A DNA stretch of 64,000 nucleotides from a virus. The notes beneath the pieces were generated by a model that saw nothing but the letters and a program-made list of their open reading frames with translations, was not told the origin of the DNA and did not search any database. Of the stretch, positions 1 through 9,238 are shown in pieces (position 1 is the stretch's first letter; each line of letters starts with the position of its first letter). The DNA lies in the IMG/VR virus record IMGVR_UViG_3300018424_003353, positions 30,282 to 94,281 of that record; one strand, 5' to 3'. A program made the translations under genes and the position numbers.

Positions 1-8
1 GTTGTGTA

Positions 9-260
9 ATGACTAATCTTGAAAATTGGGATTATGTACAAGTTAGAGATTTTAAGTACCTAAATAGTCTATGGGAAGAAATAACTCAAGATGTAGATGA
101 TACTAATATATTGTGGAAAGTAAGAAAGTTAGGATTTAGACTACAGCAAGAATTAGGATTGCCTGTTGACTTGCCGTTTACTAGAATTCAAAGCGAAATG
201 TTCAAAGACAGTTATACAAATACAGATCGCACAGGTCAAGGATTTATTGATGTTGAATAA
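9..260 (+). CDS. Hypothetical small protein
   Basis: An 83-residue acidic soluble protein that I do not recognise. Its ATG shares an A with a TAA stop at 7-9, so it is translationally coupled to a gene ending at the window edge. Its 3' end overlaps the start of the radical-SAM gene at 250 by 11 bp, which makes it part of the same plus-strand operon. No signal peptide, membrane segment or metal-binding motif is visible. It could be a small partner of the neighbouring radical-SAM enzymes, but that is only guilt by position. Confidence 0.6.
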   Translation: MTNLENWDYVQVRDFKYLNSLWEEITQDVDDTNILWKVRKLGFRLQQELGLPVDLPFTRIQSEMFKDSYTNTDRTGQGFIDVE

Positions 261-1635
261 ACTAGTAAAAAAATTTGCTAGACAGCTAAAGATTGTAAAA
301 GATCCTATTGACCGTATGACTGAAGTAAAAGAAATTACGGATAAAGTTTCTCCTACATTTTGTTTGGCAAAATGGCATCACACTACAATATATTTACAAA
401 CAGGTGAAACGCATAGTTGTTATCATCCTGCACCGCATATTATTCCCTTACACGAACTTGAAAACAATCCTAGTGCCCTACACAATACAGTAGAAAAGAA
501 ATTACAGCGACGAGAAATGATGGCAGGACTAAAACCTAAAGGGTGTCAGTACTGCTGGAATATAGAGTGCATGGGCAAAGACTATGTAAGTGACAGGCAT
601 GAAAGAAATGCTGGAATCTATACAAAAGAACGATTAGCAGAAATTGTAGACAATGATTGGGACTTTAATATTAATCCAGAGTATATTGAAGTTTCATTTG
701 GTAATGAGTGTAATTTAAAATGTGGATACTGTCATCCTAAAGCAAGTAGTAGTTACTTTAAAGAAATAGAAGAATATGGCCCTTATGATATGGTTAAAAA
801 CCATTCATTTGATACCCGCCGTATGCGTATATACAAAAAGGAAGAAGAAAACCCTTATGTACAAGCATGGTGGGACTGGTGGCCCCAGGTAAGTAAAACG
901 CTGAACATATTACGCATTACAGGAGGTGAGCCACTTTTGCAACAGAGTACTTGGCGTTTGCTTGAGGACCTATCCGAGAATCCTCGTCCTAATCTTGAAA
1001 TCAATATTAACAGTAATCTTGCTGTTAAAAATATACTTGTAAAACGTCTTGCAGAAAGGGTTAACAAGTTAATTGAAGAAAAGAAAATTAAACGGTTTAA
1101 ATTGTTTACTAGTATGGACACTTGGGGAACACCTGCAGAATATATTAGAACTAACTTAGACTTGTCTGTTTGGGAAAAGAACTTTGATACATGGATGACA
1201 CAAACAGATCAACCTATTACATTTATGGTTACATTTAATGTGTTGTGTGTAACTACATTTAACAAACTGCTTGAAAAGTTTTTAGAGTGGAGACAGAAAT
1301 ATCAAACTGGTACAAGACGCATACGTTTTGATACACCTTATCTAAAAGAACCTTTGCAGTACGATATGAATATACTTCCTAAAAGTTTTATGAGTTATAT
1401 GGAAAGTCATTTAGAATTTATCAAAAGCAATCTAGATGACTATGACGTAAACAAATTTACAAAACTTGAATATGAAAAGTTTCGTCGTGTTGTAGATTAC
1501 ATGCGTACTACAAACTATGACGAAGAAACCTTAGATATAGGACGAAAAGATTTTGTTGCTTGGTTTAAAGAACATGATAGACGTCGAGGAACAAATTTTG
1601 CTAAAACGTTTCCTGAATTACATGGTATTTTTTGA
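250..1635 (+). CDS. Radical SAM protein with N-terminal twitch-type Cys domain
   Basis: About 461 residues. The [4Fe-4S]-SAM motif CNLKCGYC is at C154, C158 and C161, and a GGEP motif (the SAM amino-group contact of radical-SAM enzymes) lies near residue 225. Ahead of the barrel is a Cys/His-rich domain (HSCYHPAPH, then CQYC), as in radical-SAM proteins with an N-terminal twitch domain that can hold an auxiliary cluster. The reading frame is open from 166, but ATG 250 is chosen because it overlaps the upstream stop by only 11 bp. It is a clear paralogue of the gene at 11230, sharing the CLAKW, HSC-H-P and D/NPSALHN segments. Its 3' end overlaps the convergent gene by 18 bp. The substrate is unknown; this architecture often acts on peptides or other large molecules. 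Confidence 0.85.
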   Translation: MLNKLVKKFARQLKIVKDPIDRMTEVKEITDKVSPTFCLAKWHHTTIYLQTGETHSCYHPAPHIIPLHELENNPSALHNTVEKKLQRREMMAGLKPKGCQYCWNIECMGKDYVSDRHERNAGIYTKERLAEIVDNDWDFNINPEYIEVSFGNECNLKCGYCHPKASSSYFKEIEEYGPYDMVKNHSFDTRRMRIYKKEEENPYVQAWWDWWPQVSKTLNILRITGGEPLLQQSTWRLLEDLSENPRPNLEININSNLAVKNILVKRLAERVNKLIEEKKIKRFKLFTSMDTWGTPAEYIRTNLDLSVWEKNFDTWMTQTDQPITFMVTFNVLCVTTFNKLLEKFLEWRQKYQTGTRRIRFDTPYLKEPLQYDMNILPKSFMSYMESHLEFIKSNLDDYDVNKFTKLEYEKFRRVVDYMRTTNYDEETLDIGRKDFVAWFKEHDRRRGTNFAKTFPELHGIF

Positions 1636-2847
1636 TGGATACGTTGGGTCGTTGATTAACTGATTACCTAAGTAATTTTGAGCAGATTCGATAAGTCTTA
1701 AAAATTCACTAATTGTGTAATCATTATAATCAGCAAATTTATAATTGTAGTCTAATAAATCTTCATTTTTTAATGACCAATCAATTTGTTGTGAACGTGT
1801 CATTTTAGAAAGCATAGTACACACACGAACTATTTCTTTTTCTAATTTATTCCAGCGTTTAACAATGTCTGGTTCAAAGTCAAACTCGTAGTCAAACCAA
1901 TCAGTGTATAATTTATAACCTAGTCTTTGAAGATTATAGTTTTGTCCTGTTTGTCCCCATATAAGCACAGGTGTTTTACATACGATAGGTTTAAAAGTTT
2001 TTTCGCTATAGAATAAACTAGTTTCTCCCCAATCACTTTGCATAGTTTCAGAAGTGAGATTAAACAATACTTGATTTTGTAAACCTACTCCTAAATCGTC
2101 AGCCCAGTTAGTTTCAAAGTCGGTTGTATCTGCAATAAGAGGAGTAACCCTTGTTAGAGTTTGTTCCATTTCTTTAGTAAAAAATTTGTTGGCTTTATAT
2201 TCTTTTGGGTTTAATCGGTCATGACTAAGCAAACCATACTGTGCTACACCTGCTTCGTGCAGCCTCCAAGTACAATAACTACGCCAAAATCTATTACGTC
2301 TAGTTAAGTTAAGATAAAACTTTCCTTGATAGTTTTGTTCTAAACTTTGTCTACGGCTAAATCTTCTTTTGCCTTCTGTCATCATAACTTTTTGAAAAGT
2401 ATCCCAATGCATAATTTCAATAATGTTGATAGGATAGTAATCACCGTGTGTGATATGGAAATTTTTAAAATTTGCTTTTTCTCTAAGATTTCCGCTTAAG
2501 AAAAATATAGCAGATGGATCTATGTTATTTTTTATTGCACTATTATATAATGCTATAGCAACGCTTTGATGTTCTGGTGCCCAACCTTCGTGTGTACCAT
2601 CTAATATAAAGATACATTTTCTTTGTCGTAACATATCAAGATAAAATGGTTTTATTGAGCTAAACACATCTGTATCTGTATCAAAAGGAGCATCATAGGA
2701 ATAGTGTGCAAACAGGACAGTTATACTATTATAAGATCCTTTTTTAAGTAGAGGTATATGTTTTTTATAGTGATAAAAGCAGCCAATCTCACTTGGGCAC
2801 TCTCTAAAATATTTGGTGTTGATAAGCCAGTCTGTTAGGTGTTGCAT
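1618..2847 (-). CDS. Glycosyltransferase-like protein
   Basis: A 409-residue soluble protein. The C-terminal half carries a segment of the type SEKTFKPIVCKTPVLIWG, which resembles the donor-binding signature of GT10/exostosin-like glycosyltransferases, where a Ser-Glu-Lys element precedes a conserved P-V-x-x-G. The N-terminal half is not recognisable. It lies convergent to the radical-SAM gene before it and divergent from the UDP-sugar dehydrogenase after it, which fits a sugar-transfer role. A candidate late-promoter octamer lies 33 bp upstream. The family call is a motif-level inference; an unrelated phage protein of the same shape is possible. Confidence 0.5.
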   Translation of the reverse strand: MQHLTDWLINTKYFRECPSEIGCFYHYKKHIPLLKKGSYNSITVLFAHYSYDAPFDTDTDVFSSIKPFYLDMLRQRKCIFILDGTHEGWAPEHQSVAIALYNSAIKNNIDPSAIFFLSGNLREKANFKNFHITHGDYYPINIIEIMHWDTFQKVMMTEGKRRFSRRQSLEQNYQGKFYLNLTRRNRFWRSYCTWRLHEAGVAQYGLLSHDRLNPKEYKANKFFTKEMEQTLTRVTPLIADTTDFETNWADDLGVGLQNQVLFNLTSETMQSDWGETSLFYSEKTFKPIVCKTPVLIWGQTGQNYNLQRLGYKLYTDWFDYEFDFEPDIVKRWNKLEKEIVRVCTMLSKMTRSQQIDWSLKNEDLLDYNYKFADYNDYTISEFLRLIESAQNYLGNQLINDPTYPSKNTM

Positions 2848-2879
2848 TGAAAATCCATTAAATACTCAGTTAACTAAGA

Positions 2880-2887
2880 TATTTATG
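2880..2887 (-). promoter_or_regulatory. Candidate T4-like late promoter octamer
   Basis: On the minus strand the octamer reads CATAAATA, one mismatch from the T4 late consensus TATAAATA, and lies about 33 bp upstream of the start codon at 2847. It sits in the 50-bp divergent gap with the gene at 2898. Confidence 0.35.
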
Positions 2888-2897
2888 AAGGTACAAT

Positions 2898-4028
2898 ATG
2901 AGAATAGCATTTATTGGTTTAGGAAAACTAGGACTACCCTGTGCAGAAGAAATAGCCAAGAGCGGTCACATAGTTTCAGGATATGATATTGTTGAATGCA
3001 ATACAAATAACGTCAAACAGTTGCCAACAATACAAGAAACTGTAGAAGGTCAAGAGATTGTATTTGTTGCTGTACCAACGCCACACGACCCTGCATATGA
3101 CGGTAGAGCTCCTACAGCACACCTAGAGCCAAAAGATTTCAGTTACGATATTGTTAAAGACGTTTTAACAGAATGTAACAAGCACATGAACAAAGACCAA
3201 CTGCTTGTTTTAATCAGTACAGTGTTACCTGGAACAACTCGTAGAGAATTTATTAATTTAGTACCTAATACACGATTTGTGTATAATCCGTATTTGATTG
3301 CTATGGGCACAGTTGCATGGGACATGGTAAATCCTGAAATGGTAATGATTGGAACAGATGATGGCAGTGAAACAGGTGACGCAAAACAGTTGGTAGACTT
3401 CTACAAAACTGTAATGCAAAATGATCCACGTTACGTTATTGGTACTTGGGACGAATGTGAAGCAATCAAAGTTTTTTATAATACATTTATTAGTACAAAG
3501 ATTGGACTAGTAAACATGATACAAGATGTTGCACAAAAGCAAGGCAACATCAATGTTGATGTAGTTACCAAAGCACTAGCAGAAAGTTCGCAACGTATCA
3601 TGGGTCCTAGTTATATGAAGGCAGGCATGGGCGACGGTGGTGCTTGTCATCCTAGAGATAATATTGCACTACGTTACATGGCAAAAAATCTACATTTAGG
3701 ATACGACATTTTTGATAGTATTATGAACGCTAGAGAAATACAAGCACGTAACATGGCTATTGAAATACTCAAATATGGAAACAAAGTACAGTTTAGTAGT
3801 GACAGTTATAAACCAGGTGTAGAATATATAGACGGCAGTTATAGTTTACTAGTACAGCATTATGTTAAAGAATTAGGTGGCTGGATAGTAGATAAAGATC
3901 CTAGCGTATTTGTAAGAGTACATGATACAGATGCAGTACCTGAAAATGTTACTGTTTTTGACCCTTGGCGTAATTATGAGGGCCAAAATCCTGTAGTACA
4001 CTATGGAAATACTAGACACAGCAAGTGA
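2898..4028 (+). CDS. UDP-glucose/GDP-mannose dehydrogenase family protein
   Basis: A 376-residue member of the NAD-dependent nucleotide-sugar 6-dehydrogenases, which oxidise the C6 hydroxyl of a sugar nucleotide to a uronic acid. The N-terminus has a Rossmann motif (GLGKLG, residues 7-12), followed by a VAVPTPHD segment and, near residue 250, GMGDGGACHPRD, which matches the catalytic-Cys motif GxGxGGxCxPxD. It is shorter than typical bacterial homologues (over 400 residues), mainly at the C-terminal substrate-binding end. The start is supported by GAAGG about 7 bp upstream. Next to the glycosyltransferase-like gene, it could supply uronic-acid donors. The exact sugar cannot be told from the sequence. 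Confidence 0.88.
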   Translation: MRIAFIGLGKLGLPCAEEIAKSGHIVSGYDIVECNTNNVKQLPTIQETVEGQEIVFVAVPTPHDPAYDGRAPTAHLEPKDFSYDIVKDVLTECNKHMNKDQLLVLISTVLPGTTRREFINLVPNTRFVYNPYLIAMGTVAWDMVNPEMVMIGTDDGSETGDAKQLVDFYKTVMQNDPRYVIGTWDECEAIKVFYNTFISTKIGLVNMIQDVAQKQGNINVDVVTKALAESSQRIMGPSYMKAGMGDGGACHPRDNIALRYMAKNLHLGYDIFDSIMNAREIQARNMAIEILKYGNKVQFSSDSYKPGVEYIDGSYSLLVQHYVKELGGWIVDKDPSVFVRVHDTDAVPENVTVFDPWRNYEGQNPVVHYGNTRHSK

Positions 4029-4043
4029 AATATGTTATAATTA

Positions 4044-5042
4044 ATGATGATTGATGAGAATACTTTTACTGAAATACCATTTGAAAAGATTGTTAAGTTT
4101 GGGCAACGTACCTTATTGGAACAGAACCTATTTACTGTCAGTTGGATTCTTGGTCGCTTTTGCAATTATAATTGTAGCTATTGCTGGCCCTACGCAAGAT
4201 CAGACAAACCGGACCATTATGATTTATCCGTTTACAAACAGACAATTGATAATATAAAATATCAAGCACAGTTAAATGGCTTTAAGAATTTTCATTTTAG
4301 TTTCAGTGGAGGCGAACCCACTGCTTATAAATACTTTGGGGAACTTATAGAGTACTACTGTAGTGATACAGCACCCGAGTATCAAAGTATACATATGACC
4401 ACAAATTTATCACCCGGAAGCAAATGGTGGAATAGGTGGTTAGATGCAACAAGTACTTTGCAACGTAGAAGTATAACAGCAAGTTTTCACGATGAATTTG
4501 CTAACGAGCAAGAGTTTGGAGACAAATGCTTGCAACTAATGAAAGGAGGAACCTTTGTTACGATTAATCAAGTTATGGTTCCTGAAAGGTTTGAAGAGCT
4601 TTACGAACGCCTACAACGATTTGCCGCCAGAGGCATTAGCGTCACTCTCAAACCTCAGTCCAACAATACTGCCACCGACGTGGTACATGGATATACAAAA
4701 GAACAAATTGCAATCATGCAAGCCGGATTCCCACAAAAGTGGCAAGGCGAAAAAATCTCGCAAATTGCACTCTACGACGATAAAGGAATAGAGTACGATT
4801 TAGATCAAGCAGAACGTTTTAATGCGTTTGGCTTTAATAAGTTTGAAGGCTGGACTTGTAATGCAGGGTACCAGGGGATAGTTATTAGAGAAAATGAAGT
4901 AAAACGTTCCTATTCCTGTCATGAAGAACCTTTAGGAACAATAACCGATGGGTTCACTATACATGACGCTCCTAGAAAATGCATTACACGTTCTTGTGTA
5001 AGTTCAGCAGATTCTAAACTTCCAAAAGTAAGAGAGATATAA
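4044..5042 (+). CDS. Radical SAM protein
   Basis: 332 residues. The cluster motif CNYNCSYC is at C40, C44 and C47, and SGGEP follows near residue 89. The C-terminal region has further cysteines (WTCNAG, YSCHEE, CITRSCVS), arranged like an abbreviated SPASM/twitch domain that could bind a second Fe-S cluster. ATG codons at 4044 and 4047 are both possible starts. It is followed 3 bp later by the gene at 5045. It shares the W-TCN-G C-terminal pattern with the genes at 9235 and 13484, so these look like one subfamily. Substrate unknown. Confidence 0.85.
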   Translation: MMIDENTFTEIPFEKIVKFGQRTLLEQNLFTVSWILGRFCNYNCSYCWPYARSDKPDHYDLSVYKQTIDNIKYQAQLNGFKNFHFSFSGGEPTAYKYFGELIEYYCSDTAPEYQSIHMTTNLSPGSKWWNRWLDATSTLQRRSITASFHDEFANEQEFGDKCLQLMKGGTFVTINQVMVPERFEELYERLQRFAARGISVTLKPQSNNTATDVVHGYTKEQIAIMQAGFPQKWQGEKISQIALYDDKGIEYDLDQAERFNAFGFNKFEGWTCNAGYQGIVIRENEVKRSYSCHEEPLGTITDGFTIHDAPRKCITRSCVSSADSKLPKVREI

Positions 5043-5044
5043 AA

Positions 5045-5476
5045 ATGTTAAAACTAGTTAATGATGATTGGACATTAGGTTATGTAAAAGACGATCCAGT
5101 TCGTCCCCATTTGCCTATGCATTGGAGAATAGTAGACGGTAGAGAAGTTTACACGTTAGAAGATGACGAAGTAGGTGTTGCCAGGGCTGTTGTTTGTGTA
5201 GCATATACCAAAGGTGTTGCTATTACAGAAGAAGAACTAAACAACACAAACGATCCTGATACAGCAATGTTTTATACTGTATGGAGTTACGACAAAGGTG
5301 CTGGTAGAGAAATTATCTTCAGTACAGCAGATGTTATTAAACGTGACAAGCCATACATCAAACGTTTTTGTACACTAAGTCCATTAACTGAAATGGCAGA
5401 AAAGTTTCATTTGCGAAATGGTGCAAAGTTATTACGTAAAGGGGACACTTGTCAAAACTTTGAGTACATAGTATGA
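5045..5476 (+). CDS. Conserved phage protein, possibly GNAT-like
   Basis: 143 residues. The C-terminal half, with CTLSPLTEMAEKFHLRNGA followed by NFEY, resembles the final strand-helix part of GNAT-type acyltransferase folds and is reminiscent of the TLSP motif of malonyl-CoA decarboxylase. An acyl-CoA-binding RxxGxG/A loop is not obvious, so activity is uncertain. It lies between a radical-SAM gene and a methyltransferase and overlaps the latter by 4 bp (ATGA), consistent with co-translation. I infer a small-group transferase or an inactive relative. Confidence 0.45.
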   Translation: MLKLVNDDWTLGYVKDDPVRPHLPMHWRIVDGREVYTLEDDEVGVARAVVCVAYTKGVAITEEELNNTNDPDTAMFYTVWSYDKGAGREIIFSTADVIKRDKPYIKRFCTLSPLTEMAEKFHLRNGAKLLRKGDTCQNFEYIV

Positions 5477-6078
5477 AAATTGAACTTGAAGATGTAATGT
5501 TCTGGATGGACGCTGTTCGCAACAGTGAAGACAGATATCGTACACTTGAAAGTTTTTGGAAAGGTCAAATAAGAAGTAAAATATGGTTAACTGAAGCAGT
5601 CCAAGCATTAAACTTATACGGTGACAAACGCATTGTAATTCACGGTGGTTGGAATGGCGTGTTAGCAAGTATTATGTTTAATAGTAAAATTGGAATCAAA
5701 CATATTACATCTTTAGATATAGATCCTGTTTGTGAAGAAATAGCAAACACTGTAAACAAGCGTTATGAGATGGAAGGCAAGTTTACAGCAGTTACAGCAG
5801 ACATGTGTAATTACAAATATGATGCAGATATAGTAATTAATACCAGTTGCGAACATATTACACAAGAACAATACGAACAATGGTTAGATAATGTTCCTAA
5901 AGGAGCAACAGTAGTTTTACAAAGTAATGATTATTTTAATCATGAAGAACATATTCGTTGTGCAATAGACTTAGATGATTTTACTCAAATGTCTAAAATA
6001 AAAGCTCTTTGGCGAGGCACATTAGATACGCCAAAGTATAATCGGTTTATGATAATAGGAAAGAAAGACGTTGTTTAA
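5473..6078 (+). CDS. SAM-dependent methyltransferase-like protein
   Basis: 201 residues with a class-I methyltransferase layout. A hydrophobic strand leads into the glycine loop IHGGWNGVLA, then SLDIDP supplies the acidic ribose-binding residue at the end of strand 2, TADMCNY matches motif III, and INTSCEH takes the motif-IV position. The motif-I loop is atypical for the family (HGGWNG instead of D/ExGxGxG). It is coupled to its neighbours by a 4-bp overlap upstream and an 8-bp overlap with the TTG start of the next radical-SAM gene. The methyl acceptor is unknown. Confidence 0.6.
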   Translation: MKIELEDVMFWMDAVRNSEDRYRTLESFWKGQIRSKIWLTEAVQALNLYGDKRIVIHGGWNGVLASIMFNSKIGIKHITSLDIDPVCEEIANTVNKRYEMEGKFTAVTADMCNYKYDADIVINTSCEHITQEQYEQWLDNVPKGATVVLQSNDYFNHEEHIRCAIDLDDFTQMSKIKALWRGTLDTPKYNRFMIIGKKDVV

Positions 6079-7138
6079 GTTTGAAAGCCTAAAAAGTATA
6101 CATTTAGAAATTACCAATCGGTGTCAAGCAAGTTGCCCAATGTGTAGTAGAAATGTGCATGGCGGCTTAGAAAATCCTCTTATCAAAAATCAAGACTGGA
6201 CAACACAAGACTTTAAAGATGTTTTAAACGAAGAAGTTTTACAACAAGTAGACGGATTTTATTTTTGTGGTAACTTTGGTGATCCTATTATTAATAATGA
6301 CCTAATAGAAATGTGTCGTTACAGCAAACAGACTAATCCTAATTTATATATTCGTATACATACCAACGGTGGTGCTAGGTCTCCTGAATGGTGGGAAGAA
6401 TTACGTTTTGCATTACCTCCTGCACATAATGTTATATTTGCTATTGATGGTTTAGAAGATACACATAGTTTATATCGTATTGGTACAAAATATGAAACAG
6501 TAATAAGAAATGCCAAAGCATTTATAAACGCAGGCGGCACTGCTGAATGGGCTTTTATAAAATTTAAACACAACGAACATCAATTAGAAGAAGCAGAACG
6601 TAGAGCAAAAGAATTAGGCTTTGCTAGATTTACATACAAAGACAGTGCAAGATTTGTTGCTACTGAAAAGTTTGAAGTACTTGATAGGTATGGTGATGTA
6701 TCTTATTATTTAGAACCACCAACTGGAAGTAAAATTAACCTAATTACACAAGACGTTATTGACAATTACCAAGATATTGTTGATGCTAGTGAGATTGATT
6801 GTTATGTTGTACAAACAAAAGAAGTTTATATAGACGCATATAAAAAAGTTATGCCTTGTTGCTTTTTGTCAAGTATACCTTACAATTATACAAGACAAGA
6901 CGATAATGTAAAGTATATTAGACAAAAAATGCACTCTCAATATCAAGACCTTATTAATGACTTAGGTAACACTAATGCATTAGAACGATCTGTTAAAGAC
7001 ATAATCAACTCAACACCTTGGCAGACTGTATGGAACAAATATTGGGGCGAGAAAAAACTAATTACTTGTGCAAGGACATGCGGAGTTAATAAACTCAGCA
7101 AACCTAAAGATCAGTTTATAGAAAAGGTAGAACTATGA
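6071..7138 (+). CDS. Radical SAM protein with C-terminal Cys cluster
   Basis: 355 residues, starting at a TTG codon that overlaps the upstream stop by 8 bp and has AGGA about 11 bp before it. The motif CQASCPMC gives C18, C22 and C25. The segment YFCGNFGDPIIN takes the place of the GGEP strand. The C-terminal part has C-Y-V-V...MPCCFLS and CARTCG, consistent with a SPASM-type auxiliary cluster domain. The substrate is unknown; the CxxxCPMCxR signature is common in peptide-modifying SPASM enzymes. It overlaps the PP-loop gene by 4 bp (ATGA). Confidence 0.85.
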   Translation: MFKFESLKSIHLEITNRCQASCPMCSRNVHGGLENPLIKNQDWTTQDFKDVLNEEVLQQVDGFYFCGNFGDPIINNDLIEMCRYSKQTNPNLYIRIHTNGGARSPEWWEELRFALPPAHNVIFAIDGLEDTHSLYRIGTKYETVIRNAKAFINAGGTAEWAFIKFKHNEHQLEEAERRAKELGFARFTYKDSARFVATEKFEVLDRYGDVSYYLEPPTGSKINLITQDVIDNYQDIVDASEIDCYVVQTKEVYIDAYKKVMPCCFLSSIPYNYTRQDDNVKYIRQKMHSQYQDLINDLGNTNALERSVKDIINSTPWQTVWNKYWGEKKLITCARTCGVNKLSKPKDQFIEKVEL

Positions 7139-7836
7139 TACATTTTGATCCTAAATGGAAAAACATTGGTATAAGCGTAAGTGGCGGTGCTGACAGTGCA
7201 TTACTAGCATACTTGGTTTGTTCTCAAGTTGAAGATGCTACTGTACATATACTAAGCCATGTGCGTATGTGGAAAACAAGACCATGGCAGCGTTATGATA
7301 GTATTAGAGTTTTTACTTGGCTTGTAAATAGATTTCCTAACATAAGATTTTTACGTCACGAAAACTTTATTCCGCCTGATTTAGAATACGGTAGCAAAGG
7401 TGCTAACATTGAAGATGAATATGGACAACTTCGTAGTGGAGATCAAATTGCTGTAAGAGCTCATGCTGAATGGATTGCAGCAACAGAAAACTTAGATGTA
7501 TGGTATGCTGCAAAAAGCAAAAACCCTAGCGATCCTACAATTACAAAAGGTATGCCCGACCGCAATATTATAGTTGAAGATCCTAATGAACTTGTTAAAG
7601 AACACAATGGTGTAACTGTGTGTCATCCGTTTTTATATACAGAAAAAGATTGGATTGTAAAACAATATATTGATAACGATATTATGGATTTGTTTAACAT
7701 AACACGCAGTTGTGAAGGCGATTTTGAAAACTTAAATTATACAAACTATATAGTTGGTGAACCTGTACCAGAGTGCGGAGAATGTTTTTGGTGCCAAGAA
7801 CGCAACTGGGCCAAGGAAAAGAATAATGTCAAATAA
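7135..7836 (+). CDS. PP-loop ATP pyrophosphatase, QueC-like
   Basis: 233 residues. The nucleotide-binding PP-loop SGGADS is at residues 16-21. The C-terminal SCEGD...CGECFWCQER resembles the zinc-binding Cys cluster of 7-cyano-7-deazaguanine synthase (QueC), which converts 7-carboxy-7-deazaguanine to preQ0 using ATP and ammonia. The length fits QueC (about 220-240). The remaining preQ0 genes (folE, queE, queD-like) and dpdA are 25-33 kb downstream on the other strand, so this may be the missing QueC step. Alternatively it activates a carboxylate for the radical-SAM cassette it sits in. The family is fairly clear; the exact reaction is inferred. Confidence 0.6.
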   Translation: MIHFDPKWKNIGISVSGGADSALLAYLVCSQVEDATVHILSHVRMWKTRPWQRYDSIRVFTWLVNRFPNIRFLRHENFIPPDLEYGSKGANIEDEYGQLRSGDQIAVRAHAEWIAATENLDVWYAAKSKNPSDPTITKGMPDRNIIVEDPNELVKEHNGVTVCHPFLYTEKDWIVKQYIDNDIMDLFNITRSCEGDFENLNYTNYIVGEPVPECGECFWCQERNWAKEKNNVK

Positions 7837-9238
7837 GTATTGGTATCACCCAGAAGATACACAACTAGGAAAGTATCAGCGTATCATAGAACAGCAGTCA
7901 GGTACGCCTACTTTCTGTGTACTTCCGTGGATACACTTTGCTACACGACCTAATGGTGACATGCGACTTTGCTGTAGTGCAAATGCAAGCGGTGCTGGAG
8001 AAGATCATGAAGTAGGACTTGTTAAAATGGAACACGGCAAGCCTGCAAACTTTGGTCGAGAAACACCTATGGAAGCATGGAACAATGACTACATGAAAAG
8101 TGTACGTACGACTATGCTTAAAGGTGAGATACCTGCTAGTTGCCGCAAGTGCTTTGAAGAAGAGTCTAAAGGTGTAGCAAGTAAACGTGTATGGGAAAGC
8201 GGTACATGGTACGAAGATGGTGTAGACATACCTGAACTAGTTCGCCAGACACAAGAAGACGGAACCGTTCCTGAAAACTTAAAATACTTAGACTTGCGAC
8301 TAGGACATACTTGCAATATTAAGTGTGTAATGTGTAGCCCTCATGATAGTTCAAAATGGGTAAGCGACTGGCAAAAATTATTTCCACAACTTGACAATGA
8401 ATCTGTTAAGCAGCAGATGCAGTGGGACAAAAAAGAGTTTAATAACTTCTGGCATGAAAAGGATACGTTTTGGGAAGAAATGTATGCTCAGATTCCTAAT
8501 CTAAGACAAGTATACTTTGCTGGCGGCGAACCTCTAATGATCAAAGAACACAAGCAGTTCATTGAAGAAATAGTACGTCAAGGATATCAAGACAAAATAC
8601 TGTTACGCTACAATTCAAATGGATTGTTGGTTGATGACGATTTGATTGAACTGTGGAGTAAGTTTAGAAAAGTTAAGTTTGCAGTAAGTATGGATGCATG
8701 TCATGAACGTGATGAGTACATACGTTTCCCTACAGACTTTGAAACAGTAGAACGTACATTGCATTTATTAGACAATACTCCTGATAATATACAAACTAGC
8801 CTTGCAACAGCAATACAAATATTCAATGTAAAACACTTGCCAGACTTTATGAAGTGGAAACTAGACAGCGGCTTTAAGAAACTAAATGTAGGCACTGTTC
8901 CGGGTGGTACACAAATGGGCGGTGGTTTAGTCAACATGCATTTATTATACATTCCTACGTTTTTAAGCATACAGATTCTACCACTAGAAGATAAGCAAGA
9001 AGTGCGTGAGCGTTTTATGGACTTTAAAGATTGGCTGTGGAACAACTACAGACAAGATGATGATTTTTGGAAGCACAATCCATATGGATGGAAACGCTGG
9101 GAGGCAGTTCTTAATCACATGGATGCACAAGACAACAGTCACTTATTACCTGGCTTCAAAGAGTACACAAACAAACTAGATGCTATTAGAGGTTTGTGTG
9201 CAGCAAAAATTTTTCCGGAGTTAGCACACTTGTTATGA
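7826..9238 (+). CDS. Radical SAM protein with N-terminal twitch-type Cys domain
   Basis: About 470 residues from ATG 7826, which overlaps the upstream stop by 11 bp (the frame is open further upstream). The N-terminal domain has FCVLPWIHFATRP, MRLCC and CRKCF, the arrangement of an N-terminal twitch/SPASM-like cluster site. The SAM cluster motif CNIKCVMC is at C163, C167 and C170, with AGGEPLM after it. It is closest in layout to the minus-strand gene at 15185-16453. A Cys-x4-W-x-H at the N-terminus is typical of NCBI's 'twitch domain-containing radical SAM protein' group. Its substrate is unknown. Confidence 0.85.
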   Translation: MSNKYWYHPEDTQLGKYQRIIEQQSGTPTFCVLPWIHFATRPNGDMRLCCSANASGAGEDHEVGLVKMEHGKPANFGRETPMEAWNNDYMKSVRTTMLKGEIPASCRKCFEEESKGVASKRVWESGTWYEDGVDIPELVRQTQEDGTVPENLKYLDLRLGHTCNIKCVMCSPHDSSKWVSDWQKLFPQLDNESVKQQMQWDKKEFNNFWHEKDTFWEEMYAQIPNLRQVYFAGGEPLMIKEHKQFIEEIVRQGYQDKILLRYNSNGLLVDDDLIELWSKFRKVKFAVSMDACHERDEYIRFPTDFETVERTLHLLDNTPDNIQTSLATAIQIFNVKHLPDFMKWKLDSGFKKLNVGTVPGGTQMGGGLVNMHLLYIPTFLSIQILPLEDKQEVRERFMDFKDWLWNNYRQDDDFWKHNPYGWKRWEAVLNHMDAQDNSHLLPGFKEYTNKLDAIRGLCAAKIFPELAHLL

